Assembly (NCBI RefSeq): GCF_040712315.1
Contig: NC_134014.1
Coordinates: 38,119,634-38,183,633 of the forward strand
Direction: 5' to 3'
DNA: 64,000 nt
Source: Castanea sativa
Lineage: Eukaryota; Streptophyta; Magnoliopsida; Fagales; Fagaceae
Shown: positions 36,742 through 48,756 of the stretch, piece after piece
Layout: every line of letters begins with the position of its first letter
Numbering within the stretch: the first letter of the stretch is position 1
Translations under genes and position numbers: made by a program
Notes under the pieces: model-generated
What the model was told of the DNA's origin: nothing
Databases searched by the model: none
What the model saw: the letters and a program-made list of their open reading frames with translations, nothing else

Positions 36742-39146
36742 TGTTGGGTTAAGATAGCTTGACCCTGGTTAATTATTCAATTACCCAAGTTGATTAATTA
36801 AATTCAATTTCATGTAAATTGTGAAGGCACCAACAAATCACCAAAAATACTAAATGCAATGGAAAATAAATTAACATGGTGATTTGTTGACAAATGAGGA
36901 AAATCTTGTAAGGCAAAAACCCCACCGGTTGATTTTAAAGTCACCACTCCCAAGAATCCACTAATCAATAATCAAGCGGTTACAAGTATAAGGAATCTTA
37001 CCAACTACCCTAGCCTATCCCAAAATGCCAACCTACAGTTGAACCTTCGCTCCAATACCTAATTGGACTCGAGCTTGTAATAGCCTTCTTTCTCTTTGGT
37101 GCACAAACCTCCAATTTGTGACTAACCCTTTGCACGGATCCCTGTACGTGACTAACTCTACATCAATCCTTTGGTTATTATAATTGATTTGCAATAGCTT
37201 CACATAGAAACACCAATGAGATCTTCAATGTTGGTGTTAGAATGCTTAGTTATAGAACCTAAAGGCGTACATGAAACGCAATAAAAACTCTTTGGTTTGG
37301 TGAAATAGAGAAAACTTGGTTACAAAACCCTAGCCGCATAAATGGAGTGTTTCTCTCTCTGAAAAAACTTCTAATAGATGGCTTATGATATCCTTTAAAT
37401 ACTAGTTCAAACATATCTCAATTCGGGCTTCAAACGAATAAGTTATGGCTTTTTCGCGTTGCTGATCTTTGCTAATTCGCGAAACTCTATCTATCAAGAT
37501 GCTATCGAGACTTCTATCGAGAACAAAATCTTGATCTATTATGATGCTATCAAGGAGACAATAAGTTTTAGCTTCTATTGAGAGGTATCGAGACTTCTAT
37601 CGTGGTACATGCTGAAATGTGTTTTTCTTGAACTTTTCTTAAGAAAACTTTGTGTCTTCAGTTTGGTTTTCAATTACAACTCTAAGACACATCAAAACTC
37701 AAAAAAAGACACATAATTTGGCATGATTGATAATACCAAAACACATGAACCTAACAATCTCCCCCTTTGTCAATTCATGACAAAACCTCAAGTACAAAAG
37801 TAAGTCCAATACAATAATAACCTGAATACAACGAATGAACCCATATTCAAATACACTAGCCTATCTAAAAACAACCAGTCCTGAGAAACCATAGTACGAA
37901 CTAGGATTGACTATTTTAATTGGCTTCATACTTGTCTTTTCTAAAAGCACTTAACAAACATGTTATGCACACCTTATGGAAAACAATGACAGAAAATGAA
38001 CAAGTAAATTGCGTTTTGTCATAGGATATGCTAATTACATAATGTAAAATTGTAATTTACAGCTATTTTGTGTTGGCTTTAATTCCGTGCCAAATTTGAT
38101 TGTAATTTTATTCAATCTTTTATACCCTATATTTATTGTGGGATTTAATTGTAAGGGTTGTGTGATAGAGAGAGAGTGTGTGTGAAGACTCAAGCATTTG
38201 AAGACAGAAGAATTTTCACGGGTAGCTCGTGACTAAGCATCCCGCGAAGTGATGCATGTGCCTTGTACATGACTGGAATGCAAAGAGTCATGACAGATGG
38301 TGACAGCTGATTTTCGTAAGTGTCTTACGGGTAAGGCCTTCCCGTGAGATACCCGCGAAACAGTCTGTTCTGCTATTTTATCCTATCTGCTCCACTACAT
38401 CTTCATATACACTATATATACCATCATTACCCACATATTGAGTAGAGAGCTTTTTAGAAGAGAAAACCCTAGCCTCAAACCCTTGAGAATGTAAGATTGT
38501 CATACCCACAATTCTACACACCATCCATTGCGGTTTTCCTCTACTCCTACCTCTCTATTTCCAAATCTTTGAGAGGTTGATAGCCCAAAACCTTATCACA
38601 CCCATACTAAGTGTCCAATGAGTTTCTAGTGTTGCTGGGAAGCATTGGAAGAAGCCAAGCTTTGGCGGATGCAATTGGAAGCATTGCGAGATTCGAAAAG
38701 CTAGACAAGACACTGTTCCGAGAAGCCTTGTTGGAGTAGGAGCTTAGAGGGCTTAGGTGCACTGGGTAGACTAAGCTTAGAGGGTCTTTTGCTATTCGTG
38801 TATTCCAACTTATTGTCTAGTGGATCGATTTACCACTTTGAGAGCGGCGGAGAGGTTTTTTGCTGAGTTCTTCGGTTTCCTCTTCGATAGCACATCAGAG
38901 TGTTATCTTGTGTTTCCATCTCTCTTCCCTACTCTTTTAGTTTTCATTTTACTGATGTGATTTGTTGAATATGGCTTTGAGAAGTTTTTTTGTTTGTTCA
39001 CTCGTATTTACTCTATTCCGCACTTAGTTTAAGTTAATTAGAGTAAAATCAACCGAGCCGTAATCTTTTAATTTTGGGTCTAAACAACTCTTGTGTTTTT
39101 TTTTTAACACAAATCCGAGTTTTCACATAAAAATATGAACCTAACA
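36742..39146 (-). mobile_element. SIRE-like element C, mostly deleted, with nested LTR
   Basis: Perfect TSD AGATG (36737-36741 and 39147-39151). The left LTR (36742-37756, about 1,015 bp) starts TGTTGGGTT and ends CCTAACA, followed by a CTCCCCCTTTG polypurine region, as at the 3' LTR of element A. The right LTR is only a short remnant ending CCTAACA at 39146. Between them is about 300 bp of internal sequence and a foreign LTR at 38069-39111. No coding sequence. Confidence 0.75.
38069..39111 (+). mobile_element. LTR-like insertion, same family as 7030-8091
   Basis: TGTGTTGGCTTTAATTCCGTG to TTAACACA, about 1.04 kb, nested in element C. Homologous to 7030-8091 in reverse. No ORF of note, no clear TSD. 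Confidence 0.6.
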
Positions 39147-39151
39147 AGATG

Positions 39152-39541
39152 ATTAACTAATCGAAGTGTCGAGTTAGATAGATTGAAATTTTGAGCTTTT
39201 GTAGAATTATGTAGTCAAGTGTAATTCACTTGAAGTTAATAGTCATTAAAAATTAGTAATAGTTATTTACTGTGTTTTGAAAGTCATTATTTTTTAATTG
39301 TTTCTTCATTTTTTATAAATATTTTTTTCATATTTAATTGGAAAAAAAATCATGAGAACTCTTCCGAATTACCTTTTGCAAAACTCATAGGCTCTGTGGT
39401 ATCCTAAAGACAATTTGCCAATAACATGTTAGCAAACCCTTTTAGAGTGCAGGTACATATCTTCTTTAAGGAAACGATTCACCAAGCCTCAAAGCCGACA
39501 TTCTAATCATTCCATTTTCCTAACAAATTTAATAGAATCTA
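39152..39541. other. LecRK-unit flank then unclassified
   Basis: 39152-39250 matches 6400-6490 (CGAAGTGTCGAG, TTGAAATTTTGAG, ATTCACTTGAA). The remainder is AT-rich without recognisable content. Confidence 0.5.
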
Positions 39542-40323
39542 TTGGGGGAGATAAACACCTTGGAAAGTTTCTTTAAATAACTAATATAACATATAGAGAC
39601 ACACTTTAACCCAAAAGACCTAGGCCTAATGGGTATCTACTCAATTATGTTTATGTTATAGTAACTACGCATTCTTCTTATTATAATTCACTGTGGGACT
39701 TCACTCACACATATAGCCCAATGGATATGTGCTCAATTATGTTATAGTCTCTACTTCTCTATAGGGCTTTCAAGATCTCTTCGTGGGTTATAAACAAGTC
39801 CTACTTGCTCCCTCTTACCTAATGGGACTTTCCTTTCACTAATGCATCATCCATGGGCCTCCACGTGTCAACCCTACACATTTTTTATCTCCATGGAAAC
39901 CTCGCACTTCATTGTTGCCTAGCACCATTGGCAAATATCACTCCTTTGTTAGGCCTTTTCCAAAATCGTTTGTGTGGGCTTTCATGACCTTGCTTGATGC
40001 AATATACCATCCTCGCTCCAACTGCGAAAGGAACCCGCTCTGTTCCATTTACGAAAGGGCTTCAAGCACACATCTCTCGTTACCACTCCAACTACAAAAG
40101 GAACCTCAATTACTTTGCCGCCTTTGCTCCACACTACTATGGGCTCTAATACCACTTGTTAGGAAGATAAACACTTTAGAAAGTTTCTTTGAATAATTAA
40201 TATAATATATAGAAACACACTTTAACCCAAAAATCCTAAACTCAATGGGTATGTGCTCAATTATGTTATGTTAACTCTCGTTATTATTCAATGTGAGGCT
40301 TCAAGCACACGTGTAACCCAACA
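39542..40323 (-). mobile_element. TRIM-like miniature LTR retrotransposon
   Basis: Two direct repeats of about 167-181 bp (39542-39722 and 40157-40323) share GGAGATAAACACC/GGAAGATAAACAC and an ACACTTTAACCCAAAA segment. A decayed iMet PBS (TGGTATTAGAGC on the minus strand) lies just inside the right repeat at about 40143-40154. The internal ~430 bp codes for nothing recognisable. Small size with LTRs and PBS but no genes is the TRIM pattern. Confidence 0.65.
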
Positions 40324-42178
40324 GAATGATTGGTTTGATATAGCGACTTTCAAAATAATGAATCAACCCAAACCACAATTTGACAAGTGTCTTGAAAATG
40401 CTTTTCTATGGAACTAATTAAATTTAAATTGTATATTTCTATATCTCGGGCATATCCCTAAAAAAAAAAAAAACTAAAGCTAAAACTAAAACTAAAACTA
40501 TTTAAGAACTTCTCTAGTGAGATCAATTATTATATGAAACAAGAGATTACTATTCCCAGAGTATCAAATAATTGCTCCAATAGACATTTCTAATGTGGTC
40601 CACCAAGTGCACTAAATAATTTTTCCTAATCAAGATGATCATTTCTCAATAATAATTTCATTATTAAATGTTTAATACTTATTATTTTAATTTATTTTTT
40701 TACATCTTGAAATCATACACAAAATATGACTTTATGAATTAAATAGTAAATAACATCTTATTAAAATGAAATTTGACAAATGTTATTAAAACAAAGAGAG
40801 AGTGTAATTCATTAGTAGAATTTTCAAAATATTCATCTAAATAAATAAAAAAAAACTAAAAACTGATGTATATATAGTTTGAAATCGAACCTAGACTTCT
40901 AAAATAGTATCAATTTAAAATCTCAATCAAATCCAAACCAAACCCCCAAATCAAACTAGAGAAATGTAGGCTTAAACTTATATGATTTTTAAAAGTCAAT
41001 CCAATTGTAAACTTAAATTTGTAATAGTCTTAAATTTTAATTTTTAGTTTGAAACTTTTGAAATTATTTACCAAGGAATAAGAAGAAAGTCACAAAAAAA
41101 AAAAAAACATAACTGGGTTAGGTGGAATGATTATATGTTCTTAAACATTACTGGGTTAGATGAATACTTGCATGAAAATGAAGTTCCAACACCTGCAAAG
41201 TCAAAAGGTTGCATCCATCGATCTTCGTTTCCCGCACCATCTGATGTTAATTTCTAGTTTATTAATCTTTAATGGTAAGTTAAAGTAATAAATAAAACAA
41301 ATAGAAGAAATGCTACCTTTGAAGACACGCATTAGATTATATAATGACTTCTTGTTCAGATTCTTCTTAAAAAAACAAAGACTTGTTCAGCAATTCCGAA
41401 TTCATTAAAAGCATAATATTACAAAATTCCAAGAAGAGATAACAACCAGAGCGATTAGACAAGATAATGTTTAAAAGACTTTAATACAATCATAATTTCC
41501 TGCGCTAATTTAGAGCTTATAGTTTTTAATACTCCTTCTCTTACTTTTCTTACCTTTTGATATACACTTCATTATTGTAAAAATTCCTTGGATTCAGATT
41601 TTATTGTAATCATTACGCTGATGCGTTGAACTTAGCTTACGGCATAGAATGAGAGGTGTGTTACATCATATAGCTAGGAACAATATAAGCATATATAAAC
41701 GTGAATACTTTTGGCTGTCAATTACTAGTACTACTTTTCTAACCCAGATATTGGTGGCTCGGACATCATTTGTTGGCAGATGAGGTTGGCTGCATTGAAC
41801 TAAAACTTGATTAGCAAAATTTTGTTTATAGCTGTTGTTGTTTCGTGCAACTCAAAAAGGAGTGAGAACTTTTACGAGATGTAAGTTTTCTACGAGATGA
41901 AGAGTCTAGGACTTTTTTTTTTTTTTTTTTTAAGATTGAAACTTCTCTTATTGTAGTGGATTTGCTTTATTGGAGAAAGTGTGAATTACCAATTTAGACC
42001 CCGATTTTGTGGCCTATCAGCTTATGTCAATTTTAACAAATTACAAATCCCAATCACAGTACTAGCACCCCAAACATACCAAGTGTTTACTAAGAGAAAA
42101 ACTTGAAACTGAGCAAAAATCTCTCCGGGACCTAAAGCACCAAATGATCTACTAAATAAGAATAGACGCAACACTACT
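40324..42178. repeat. LecRK-unit 3' flank, duplicated at 57885-60056
   Basis: AT-rich, non-coding. From about 40575 to 41705 it aligns with 57885-60052 in the same orientation (AGTCAATCCAATT, AATAAGAAGAAAG, CCATCTGATGTTAATTT, GCTAATTTAGAGCT), apart from insertions in the second copy. No gene seen; T-run near 41919. Confidence 0.6.
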
Positions 42179-42337
42179 GCGCACCCTTGGTACGATGGTC
42201 ACTCCACAAGTATAAAAACTTGTGGGATGTGGGGGGCAAGGGCCCGAGTTCAAAACTCCAGGAGAGAGTTTCATACACATTTACACTTAGATTAGGCTAG
42301 AGTAGAATTCTATCTTGTTTAAAAAAAAAAAAAAAAA
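42179..42337 (+). mobile_element. tRNA-derived SINE
   Basis: About 159 bp beginning GCGCACCCTTGG, with a tRNA-like 5' part, a B-box-like GAGTTCAAAACTCC (42246-42259) and a 17-A tail (42321-42337). It resembles the Au-type SINEs of woody plants; family not verified. No TSD identified. Confidence 0.6.
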
Positions 42338-42739
42338 CCTCCAAGCTAAGTAATGACTATGTACTTGAGCTTCTAACTCCTACTAGTACCTGATTCCTTG
42401 AATTTTTTTTTTTCTTTTATTCATTGGATCTGCAAATTGAGTTATCAATTGCAAGACCAAGTGTCCTTGGCCACTCCAAGGCTCCTTGGATATTTTGGGA
42501 CTACCCCAATGATTCCCAAACACCAAACAATAACAAAAACTCTGAAAGATTCTTTGTGTGTATTGGTTTTAATCTCCAATAGAATTTGATAGACACTGAA
42601 TTGGCCTAGAAATTGATAAATTGAAGAGAATGAAGGTAGAGAACAAATGATTTTGTTTCACTAGGGTTTTAGGTTACTCTCTAGATCTTCAAAATGGGAA
42701 ATTGGGTACGGAATTTCATGGGAAATAAGGGTTATATAC

Positions 42740-43002
42740 TGTTAAATTACCGATTATCCCAAAAGCTTAAGTTATTAGAAAATGGTGAATTTAATTACTT
42801 AACTATAAGTCTAACACTCTCCCTCACTTGTGGGCCTAAACTTTCCCTTTATAAGTGGGGGCCCAACAAGTAGTAATTTAACATTTTAAATGGGGGTTAG
42901 AGTAAAACCAATGATCAAACTCAGGATCTCTTGCTCTGATACCATTTTAAATTACCGATTGTCCAAAAAGCTTAAATTTTTGGGACAATCGGTAATTTAA
43001 CA
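42740..43002 (-). mobile_element. very small TRIM/SMART-like retroelement
   Basis: 263 bp. On the minus strand: a PBS TGGTATCAGAGC (42933-42944) preceded by a short terminal repeat, about 105 bp of internal sequence, a GTGAGGGAGAG polypurine tract (42817-42827) and a 77-bp 3' repeat TGTTAGAC to TTTAACA (42740-42816). The 5' terminal repeat (42945-43002) shares only the last ~30 bp and has become a palindrome. Confidence 0.6.
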
Positions 43003-43582
43003 TATACAAAGTATAAGAATAGGTACGTACAATACAGAAGTAAATAACTAATTTGTCTAAAGTTCCAGCAATCACACTCGACAAAGGTGAGACGTGAGAT
43101 TGTCGTGCAACTAATTTTCAAAATGCTTAACTTGCTTGAGACTTTGTCTGACCCTTACAATTTCACTCAACCAAGATTCAACAACTTGCAGCTCTACTCT
43201 TTAGCTCTTGATTCCTTCAACCCAATACAAATTAACCCTTAAATGTACATGATACAAACAAATTAAGTACACAGTAAGATCTTAATAGAATTATTTTCAA
43301 TAGTGATTTTTCCTTTGGAATAGTTTCTCCATTGATTTTCCCTACCTCACCACATCACTATCTCCATTATATTTGATTTCGTGTGATTAGTGAAATACTA
43401 TATAATTTATCATCACATGCTTAAATTGTTTACCCATGAATTGGAAATTCACATAATTGGATAAACTAACCACACGACTAATTCCCTTGTGATTCAACAA
43501 CGGGGGTCTAAACCCTAACAAACTCCATACAAACAACAGCTAATACTAAAACAATGCTTACAACCAAAGATGATAAATATGT
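43003..43582. repeat. 3' flank of LecRK B
   Basis: Similar to the 3' flank of copy A (8669-8961): both contain AGCTCTTGA, GGAAATT and a CAACAACTGGGG/CAACAACGGGGG segment before the gene's last codons. No gene seen. Confidence 0.55.
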
Positions 43583-43854
43583 TTAACGACCATGTTGAAG
43601 GCTTGTAGTACTTATAGAAGCTTCATTGGAGCTAATTGTTGCTGGTGTAGGTACACGATACAAAGGAACATGCACCTCTGTTGGAAGATTTGGCATTGTA
43701 ACCTCAAACTTAAGAACTTGAATTGCTTGCCTTATGGAGGGCCTCAGATTTGGATCAGGGTGAGAACACCAAAGTCCAATGATCATCAAACATTTTACTT
43801 GTTTTTCATCAAAATTTGTTTGTAACTTCTCATCCAAAGCCAAAAGAAGGTCCC

Positions 43855-45033
43855 TGTAGAGAGGGAAAATTCCTAACCTATCACAAGTTGACACATCATA
43901 CTACCAAGCCCACAAAATACAACCAATTACAAAGCGCCACGTACTGCTGCTAGGTTTTGCCATCACTATTCAGAAACCAATAAAAATTTGCCAAGTGTCA
44001 TTGAAATAAAGGCATGAAACTGCATCAGCACGTGTAAGCAATGACACAAACAGCCCTGCACGTGTAAGCGATGACACAAGTAATCCAGCACGTGTAAGCG
44101 ATGACACAAGTAATCCAGCACGTGTAAACGATGACATAAGCGGACCAATCAGGCTATGACATGTGTCACCAATCAAACTCTGCCACGTGTCGCTCACCCA
44201 CCCCTAAACTCCTATAAATAGAAGCCTTACTAAGACATTTAGGAGGACACCGAACGAAGGACAGAAGAGAGGAAGACAGACAAGAGACAGACGGAGGACA
44301 GAAGGAAGAAGATATCTTGAGTTCAGAAATCCAGAAGCTCTACCGGAATCAAACCCCGAAGCCTCCAGGAATTTCAAGAACTTCAACCTCGAATACAGAC
44401 AACATTCAAAGCAAAGTCAACCAAACAACTTGTCTAGATCTCAAAGGTCACTGGAATCAAGCTTAAAAGCCTCCAGAAACCTCAACAAACCACAAATTGG
44501 TCAAGCTCTACAAATTCAAGCCTCCAAAGCCTCGAAGAACTTTCACCATAAACCTTCAAATACGAAGAACAATCGAAGAGAAATCATCCAAATCATTTTC
44601 CTAAATCTCAAAGTTCACTAGAATCAAGATCAAAACCCTCTAAGAACCTCAACACAACATAAATCAATGAAGCTCTACGGAATCAAGCCTCTAAAGCATC
44701 GAAGAACTTCCACCACAAACCTTCAAACACGAAGAACACACGAAGAACACGAAGAACAAAAAATTTCTAACAAGCTCATAGCCAGAGATTCGTTGTAATT
44801 CCGTTTCAAAGATCTTCGATCCATTCCTTAGCCAAATTGAAGGATATCTTGTGTTCAAATCAAAATCACATTACCATAATTCCAATCAAAAAATCTTTCA
44901 AGGAGATCGAATCAGAGGATCACTCTTTTGTAATTACAGAGAATTGTACCACATATTCATCAATATAAATTCGCATTTGTGAAACTATTTTACTTGTTTG
45001 ATTTATTTCAAACTAAGAATTTAGTTGTCTACA
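43855..45033 (+). mobile_element. solo LTR in LecRK B kinase domain
   Basis: 1,179 bp starting TGTAGAGAG and ending TTGTCTACA, with a perfect 5-bp TSD GTCCC (43850-43854 and 45034-45038). TSD and TG..CA ends without an internal region define a solo LTR left by LTR-LTR recombination. A TATA box at 44213-44220 puts its promoter on the plus strand, antisense to the kinase gene. Confidence 0.92.
44029..44220 (+). promoter_or_regulatory. G-box array and TATA box of the solo LTR
   Basis: CACGTG occurs at 44029, 44059, 44089 and 44119, exactly 30 bp apart within a tandem repeat unit containing CGATGACACAAG, and again at 44184 (CCACGTGT). TATAAATA follows at 44213-44220. G-boxes bind bZIP and bHLH factors; ACGTGT is also the core of ABA-response elements. 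Activity is inferred. Confidence 0.7.
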
Positions 45034-46719
45034 GTCCCCCTTTCCATGAAGATTCCAAATCCACTCCACCAACCCCATTTCAAAATCTGTTCCCATTGGA
45101 TCAATTGACCTCCTTCCAGTAACAATTTCTAATGCAACTACTCCAAAACTATAGACATCAGTTTCTTTACTAGCCCTAGCTGTTCTTAAATATTCTGGAG
45201 CCATGTATCCTAAAGTTCCAGCCACTCCAGTTGTCTGGGGACCTAGCTCATGATCCATAAGCCGAGCTAACCCAAAGTCACCAAGCTTAACATTGAAACT
45301 AGAATCTAGCATGACATTGCTTGCTTTGATATCTCGGTGCACCACACATTGCTCCCACTCTTCATGAAGATAAAGCAATGCGGAGGCCAATCCAAGAGAT
45401 ATTTTATATCTTACTTCCCAAGTGAGAGGATTTCTCTTGCCAAAGAGATGAGTATCAAGGCTACCATTTGGCATAAACTCATACACAAGTAGAAACTCAC
45501 CTTTGTCATGACACCATCCTATGAGTTGCACCAAATTTCGGTGCCTCAATTGGTTAAAGATCTTCACCTCAGTTATGTATTCTTTCTTTCCCTGTTTAGA
45601 CCCTCTCGAGATTTTCTTCACAGCAATTAACATATCTAAATCAGCTAAATCCCCCTTGTAAACAGCACCAAATCCTTCTTGACCCAACTTCCTCTCATTT
45701 GGGAAGTTATTGGTAGCTGAAACAAGATCACTATAAGAAAACCTTCTTGGCCCTGCTCCTTTCTCTAGATCATCATTAATTGAAGTTAAATTTGTTGTTT
45801 CTTCTGTCTCCTTTTTCTTTCCCTTCCATATATACAATATTGAAAATGCTATAATCACACCAGCTATCAGAACACCACCGGTCACTGTCAGAACCACTAT
45901 TAGTCCACGACCTTTCGCTTCTTTTCCACCTGCTACATTTATATCCAAGCTTGAACTGAATTCCCATGACAAAAGCGTATGTCGCTCTCCATAATAACCA
46001 GTAGCAGCTGAAAATCCAACTGTGACCCACTCAGGCAGAACCTTTCTCAAATCAATTTGGTAAGAAAGACTAGTATTCTCCTGAGTATTTGGGGTCCTTT
46101 GGTAAGTCCAAGAAACGCTCAAATTCCTGGTACTAGCGTTGTATGTAATCCACACATCTGCAGTATCTCCACTGTGGAAACTAGCATTCCAAGTGGTATC
46201 AACAGCAGAAGAAATTGAGTTGTTGTTAATTCCCACATGCGTAAATGCAGGATCCCATTCTGGATTCACGAAAGAGTCGAACTCAACGTGAACTAGTTGG
46301 TTCTTTGATGAATCACTGTTTGTGGTGTTGTATAGGCCCAGGAAGCCACCAACTGAATTTGGAGGGATCTCAAACCCAACAGGTGCCAAGAAGAATGCCA
46401 TCCCATGACCATAATTAGCACTGCCTTGTGTATCAATAATGAAGGAGAAATGAGTTGTGAAGTTGGCGAGGTTTCCTGTATTGGAGTCCCAGAGTGGCAC
46501 CTTCTCCGCATAGGTGGCCCAACCAACACGGCACACATAATTGACTTTGTTCATCTCTATGGCTCCAACTGAAGGTACAGCATCTCCACGATATATTACG
46601 TTTAACGCATTAGGATCAAAGCGAGTTATTTTGAATGAAACTGACGAATGAGCAGAGGGAAGAAGAAAAAGGAAGAAGAATAGTGGTAGCGTGAATAAGT
46701 TGTAGAAAGTGGTAGCCAT

Positions 46720-47071
46720 GGCTTGGAAAAGAGAATTTTGTGGGAGAACAAAGCTAGCTATTTGATCTGAGCTTTTATGTCAAGGTTATACGAATAAATT
46801 TGAAAACAATTTACTTATGTCTGCTAAGAGCCTTTACCTCAAATATTGACTTCTTTCACACGTAAAATACTTAAGACCTAGGTAGAAAAGATTATGCTAA
46901 ATTAACAGAATATTATAATTATCTATAAAATAAATAAATGGACCTGATGATGCTCAAGTGTGAATGAATGAAAATGATATCATAAAATATAGAGATGATG
47001 CAAATTCGTCGCCTACAAAATAGGGTCAACAACGTAAAGGAATGAAATATAAAACAATTCTTTAAATATAT
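46720..47071 (-). promoter_or_regulatory. upstream region of LecRK B
   Basis: About 350 bp between the start codon and the MULE. AT-rich, with no clear TATA box. The MULE insertion at 47081 sits close enough to have moved the original promoter away. Confidence 0.35.
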
Positions 47072-47080
47072 ATATAACAA

Positions 47081-47130
47081 GGGTAATTCTAGCGTACCTC
47101 CTTTTTTTTTTTTTGGGGTATGGTACCTAC
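47081..47130 (+). repeat. left TIR of the MULE
   Basis: GGGTAATTCTAGCGTACCTC, then a T-run, then GGGGTATGGTACC. Inverted match to 55252-55301. Confidence 0.8.
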
Positions 47131-47177
47131 TAGTAGTCAACCTACTAGTAGTCAACCTGCTATATCAGGTTACCAAA

Positions 47178-48120
47178 ATATTACATTTGATGGTACCATC
47201 CTCATATTGTGTAGTACTAATGTCACATGTAACTGTACTTTTGTCACATTCAGTAGTTCCCTTATTTTTTTCTCACATTTGATAGTACCGTCCTCACATT
47301 GTGCAGTACCAACATCACATGTAACTGTACTTTTGTCACATTCGATGGTTCCTTTATTTTTTTCTCACATTTGATGATACTATCTTCACATTGCGCAGTA
47401 CCAACATCACATGTGACTGTACTTTTGTCACATTTGATGGTTCCCTTTTTTTTTTCTCACATTTTATAGTACCATCCTCACATTGCGCAGTACCAACATT
47501 ACATGTGATTGTACTTTTGTTACATTCGGTGGTTCCCTTATTTTTTTCTCACATTTTATGGTACCATCCTCACATTGTGCAGTACCAATATCATATTTGA
47601 CTGTACTTTTGTCACATTCGATGGTTCCGTTATTTTTTTCTCACATTTTATGGTATCATCCTCATATTGTGCAGTACCAACATCACACGTGACTGCACTT
47701 TTGTCACATTCGGTAGTTCCCTTTTTTTTCTCACATTTTATGGTACCATCGTCACATTGCGCAGTACCAACATTACCTGTGACTATTTTTTTTGTTATAT
47801 TTGATGGTTCCTTTTTTTTTTTATCACATTTTATAGTACCAGCCTCACATTTCGTAATACCAACATCACATGTGACTATACTAACATCACATTTGACTGT
47901 ACTAACATCACATGTGATTGTACTTTTATCACGTTCGGTGGTTCCCTTGTTTTTTTTCTTACATTTTATGGTACCAGCCTCACATTGCATAATACCAACA
48001 TCACATGTGACTGTACTTTTATCACATTCATAATTCTTTTTTTTTTTTCCTCACATTTGATGGTACTATCCTCACATTATACAACACTAATATCACATGT
48101 CAGTGCACTTTTACGGAATT
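47178..48120. repeat. about 92-bp tandem array, about ten copies
   Basis: The phrase TTCTCACATTT recurs at roughly 92-bp steps (about 47272, 47364, 47456, 47548, 47640 and on). Each unit contains a TCACATGTGA-type palindrome, a TGTACTTTTGTCACATTC block and a T-run. One unit near 47860-47930 has an inner triplication of the CATCACATGTGACT segment. Open frames of 174 codons on plus and 144 on minus run through it, but they are repetitive and have no domain, so I do not call them genes. Confidence 0.85.
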
Positions 48121-48349
48121 CCCTATTGAGTAGTACCACCGTTTTGCACTTTCGTATAAGAAAAATGGGATTCATAATCTCAGCCTTTGATTTAATCCAA
48201 CAGTTGTAACTAGCTACCACGTCATCGATCCGTGTCTCACCTAGTGTTGGGCTACCTTTCTTCACCTCTCCCCTTTCTATTGTCTTCAGATTCACCAAAT
48301 CCAATTTTCAAAACTTTTCTCTCTTCCAACAAGTTTAATCTTCATAACC

Positions 48350-48542
48350 ATGACTACAACTGGAAGCCTCCAAGGCCCACCGACCACCACCGGCGGTGCT
48401 TGCCGGTCTAACCTTCTCCACTCTTAAGGTCCCTCTCTTTTCTCGTTCTCTCAAGTCCAGCCGTGGCCAAGCTTTTACCTGCCCCAACACCACCATCTCT
48501 GGCGGTGCTTCTCAACGACATCACCAACGCTGGTGGCCATCG
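48350..48542 (+). pseudogene. captured 5' end of an unidentified gene
   Basis: GC-richer than its surroundings and preceded by a C/T-rich leader (48240-48349) typical of a plant 5' UTR. The ATG at 48350-48352 opens 25 codons, then TAA; a second frame from about 48396 stays open and is Ser/Arg-rich, as chloroplast transit peptides are. A possible GT donor follows CCATCGG at 48542. I do not recognise the parent gene. It faces the HMG-box gene tail to tail. Confidence 0.5.
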
Positions 48543-48756
48543 GGTACCCTTTCTTTCTCCTTAATTTATTTTCTTTTCTATGTGGGGTTTTTTTTTTCCT
48601 CTTGTTTGCTCACTGATTTTGGGGTGAGAGGGATGAGATTTTGTTTGATGAATAACATTTTGTTTCAGTTTTGATTAGCTTGATGAATGGGTTTTCTTGT
48701 TTGGATTTATGGAATTAGCAATAAATAGTCAAACATTAACAAAAGTCAATTATTAC

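Larger units (their letters stand above)
43583..46719 (-). pseudogene. L-type lectin receptor kinase, copy B, split by a solo LTR
   Basis: Intronless gene from ATG (46717-46719). Order: signal peptide (residues 1-25, hydrophobic), legume-lectin domain (about 26-270, with the VEFDS and HVGINNNS motifs), transmembrane helix (about 275-300), Lys-rich stop-transfer, and Ser/Thr kinase with a glycine loop LGQEGFGAVY, IAVKKI lysine, [10 protein letters not shown] and GDFGLAR. The frame is intact for 562 native codons, then an LTR (43855-45033) adds six codons and a stop. The last 88 codons and stop resume at 43849-43583 in frame. Uninterrupted it would be about 650 residues, normal for this family. 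Such receptors act at the plasma membrane, often in defence or ABA signalling. The truncated product would lose the end of the kinase C-lobe, so it is probably inactive but could still make a membrane lectin. Confidence 0.92.

Noticed and set aside
43966..44197. Repetitive frames RLHVLDYLCH and similar in the solo LTR
   Set aside because: They are translations of the 30-bp G-box repeat in the U3, not a gene.
47509..48033. 174-codon open frame on plus and 144-codon frame on minus in the tandem array
   Set aside because: Both result from repetition of a ~92-bp unit and have no domain or coding character.
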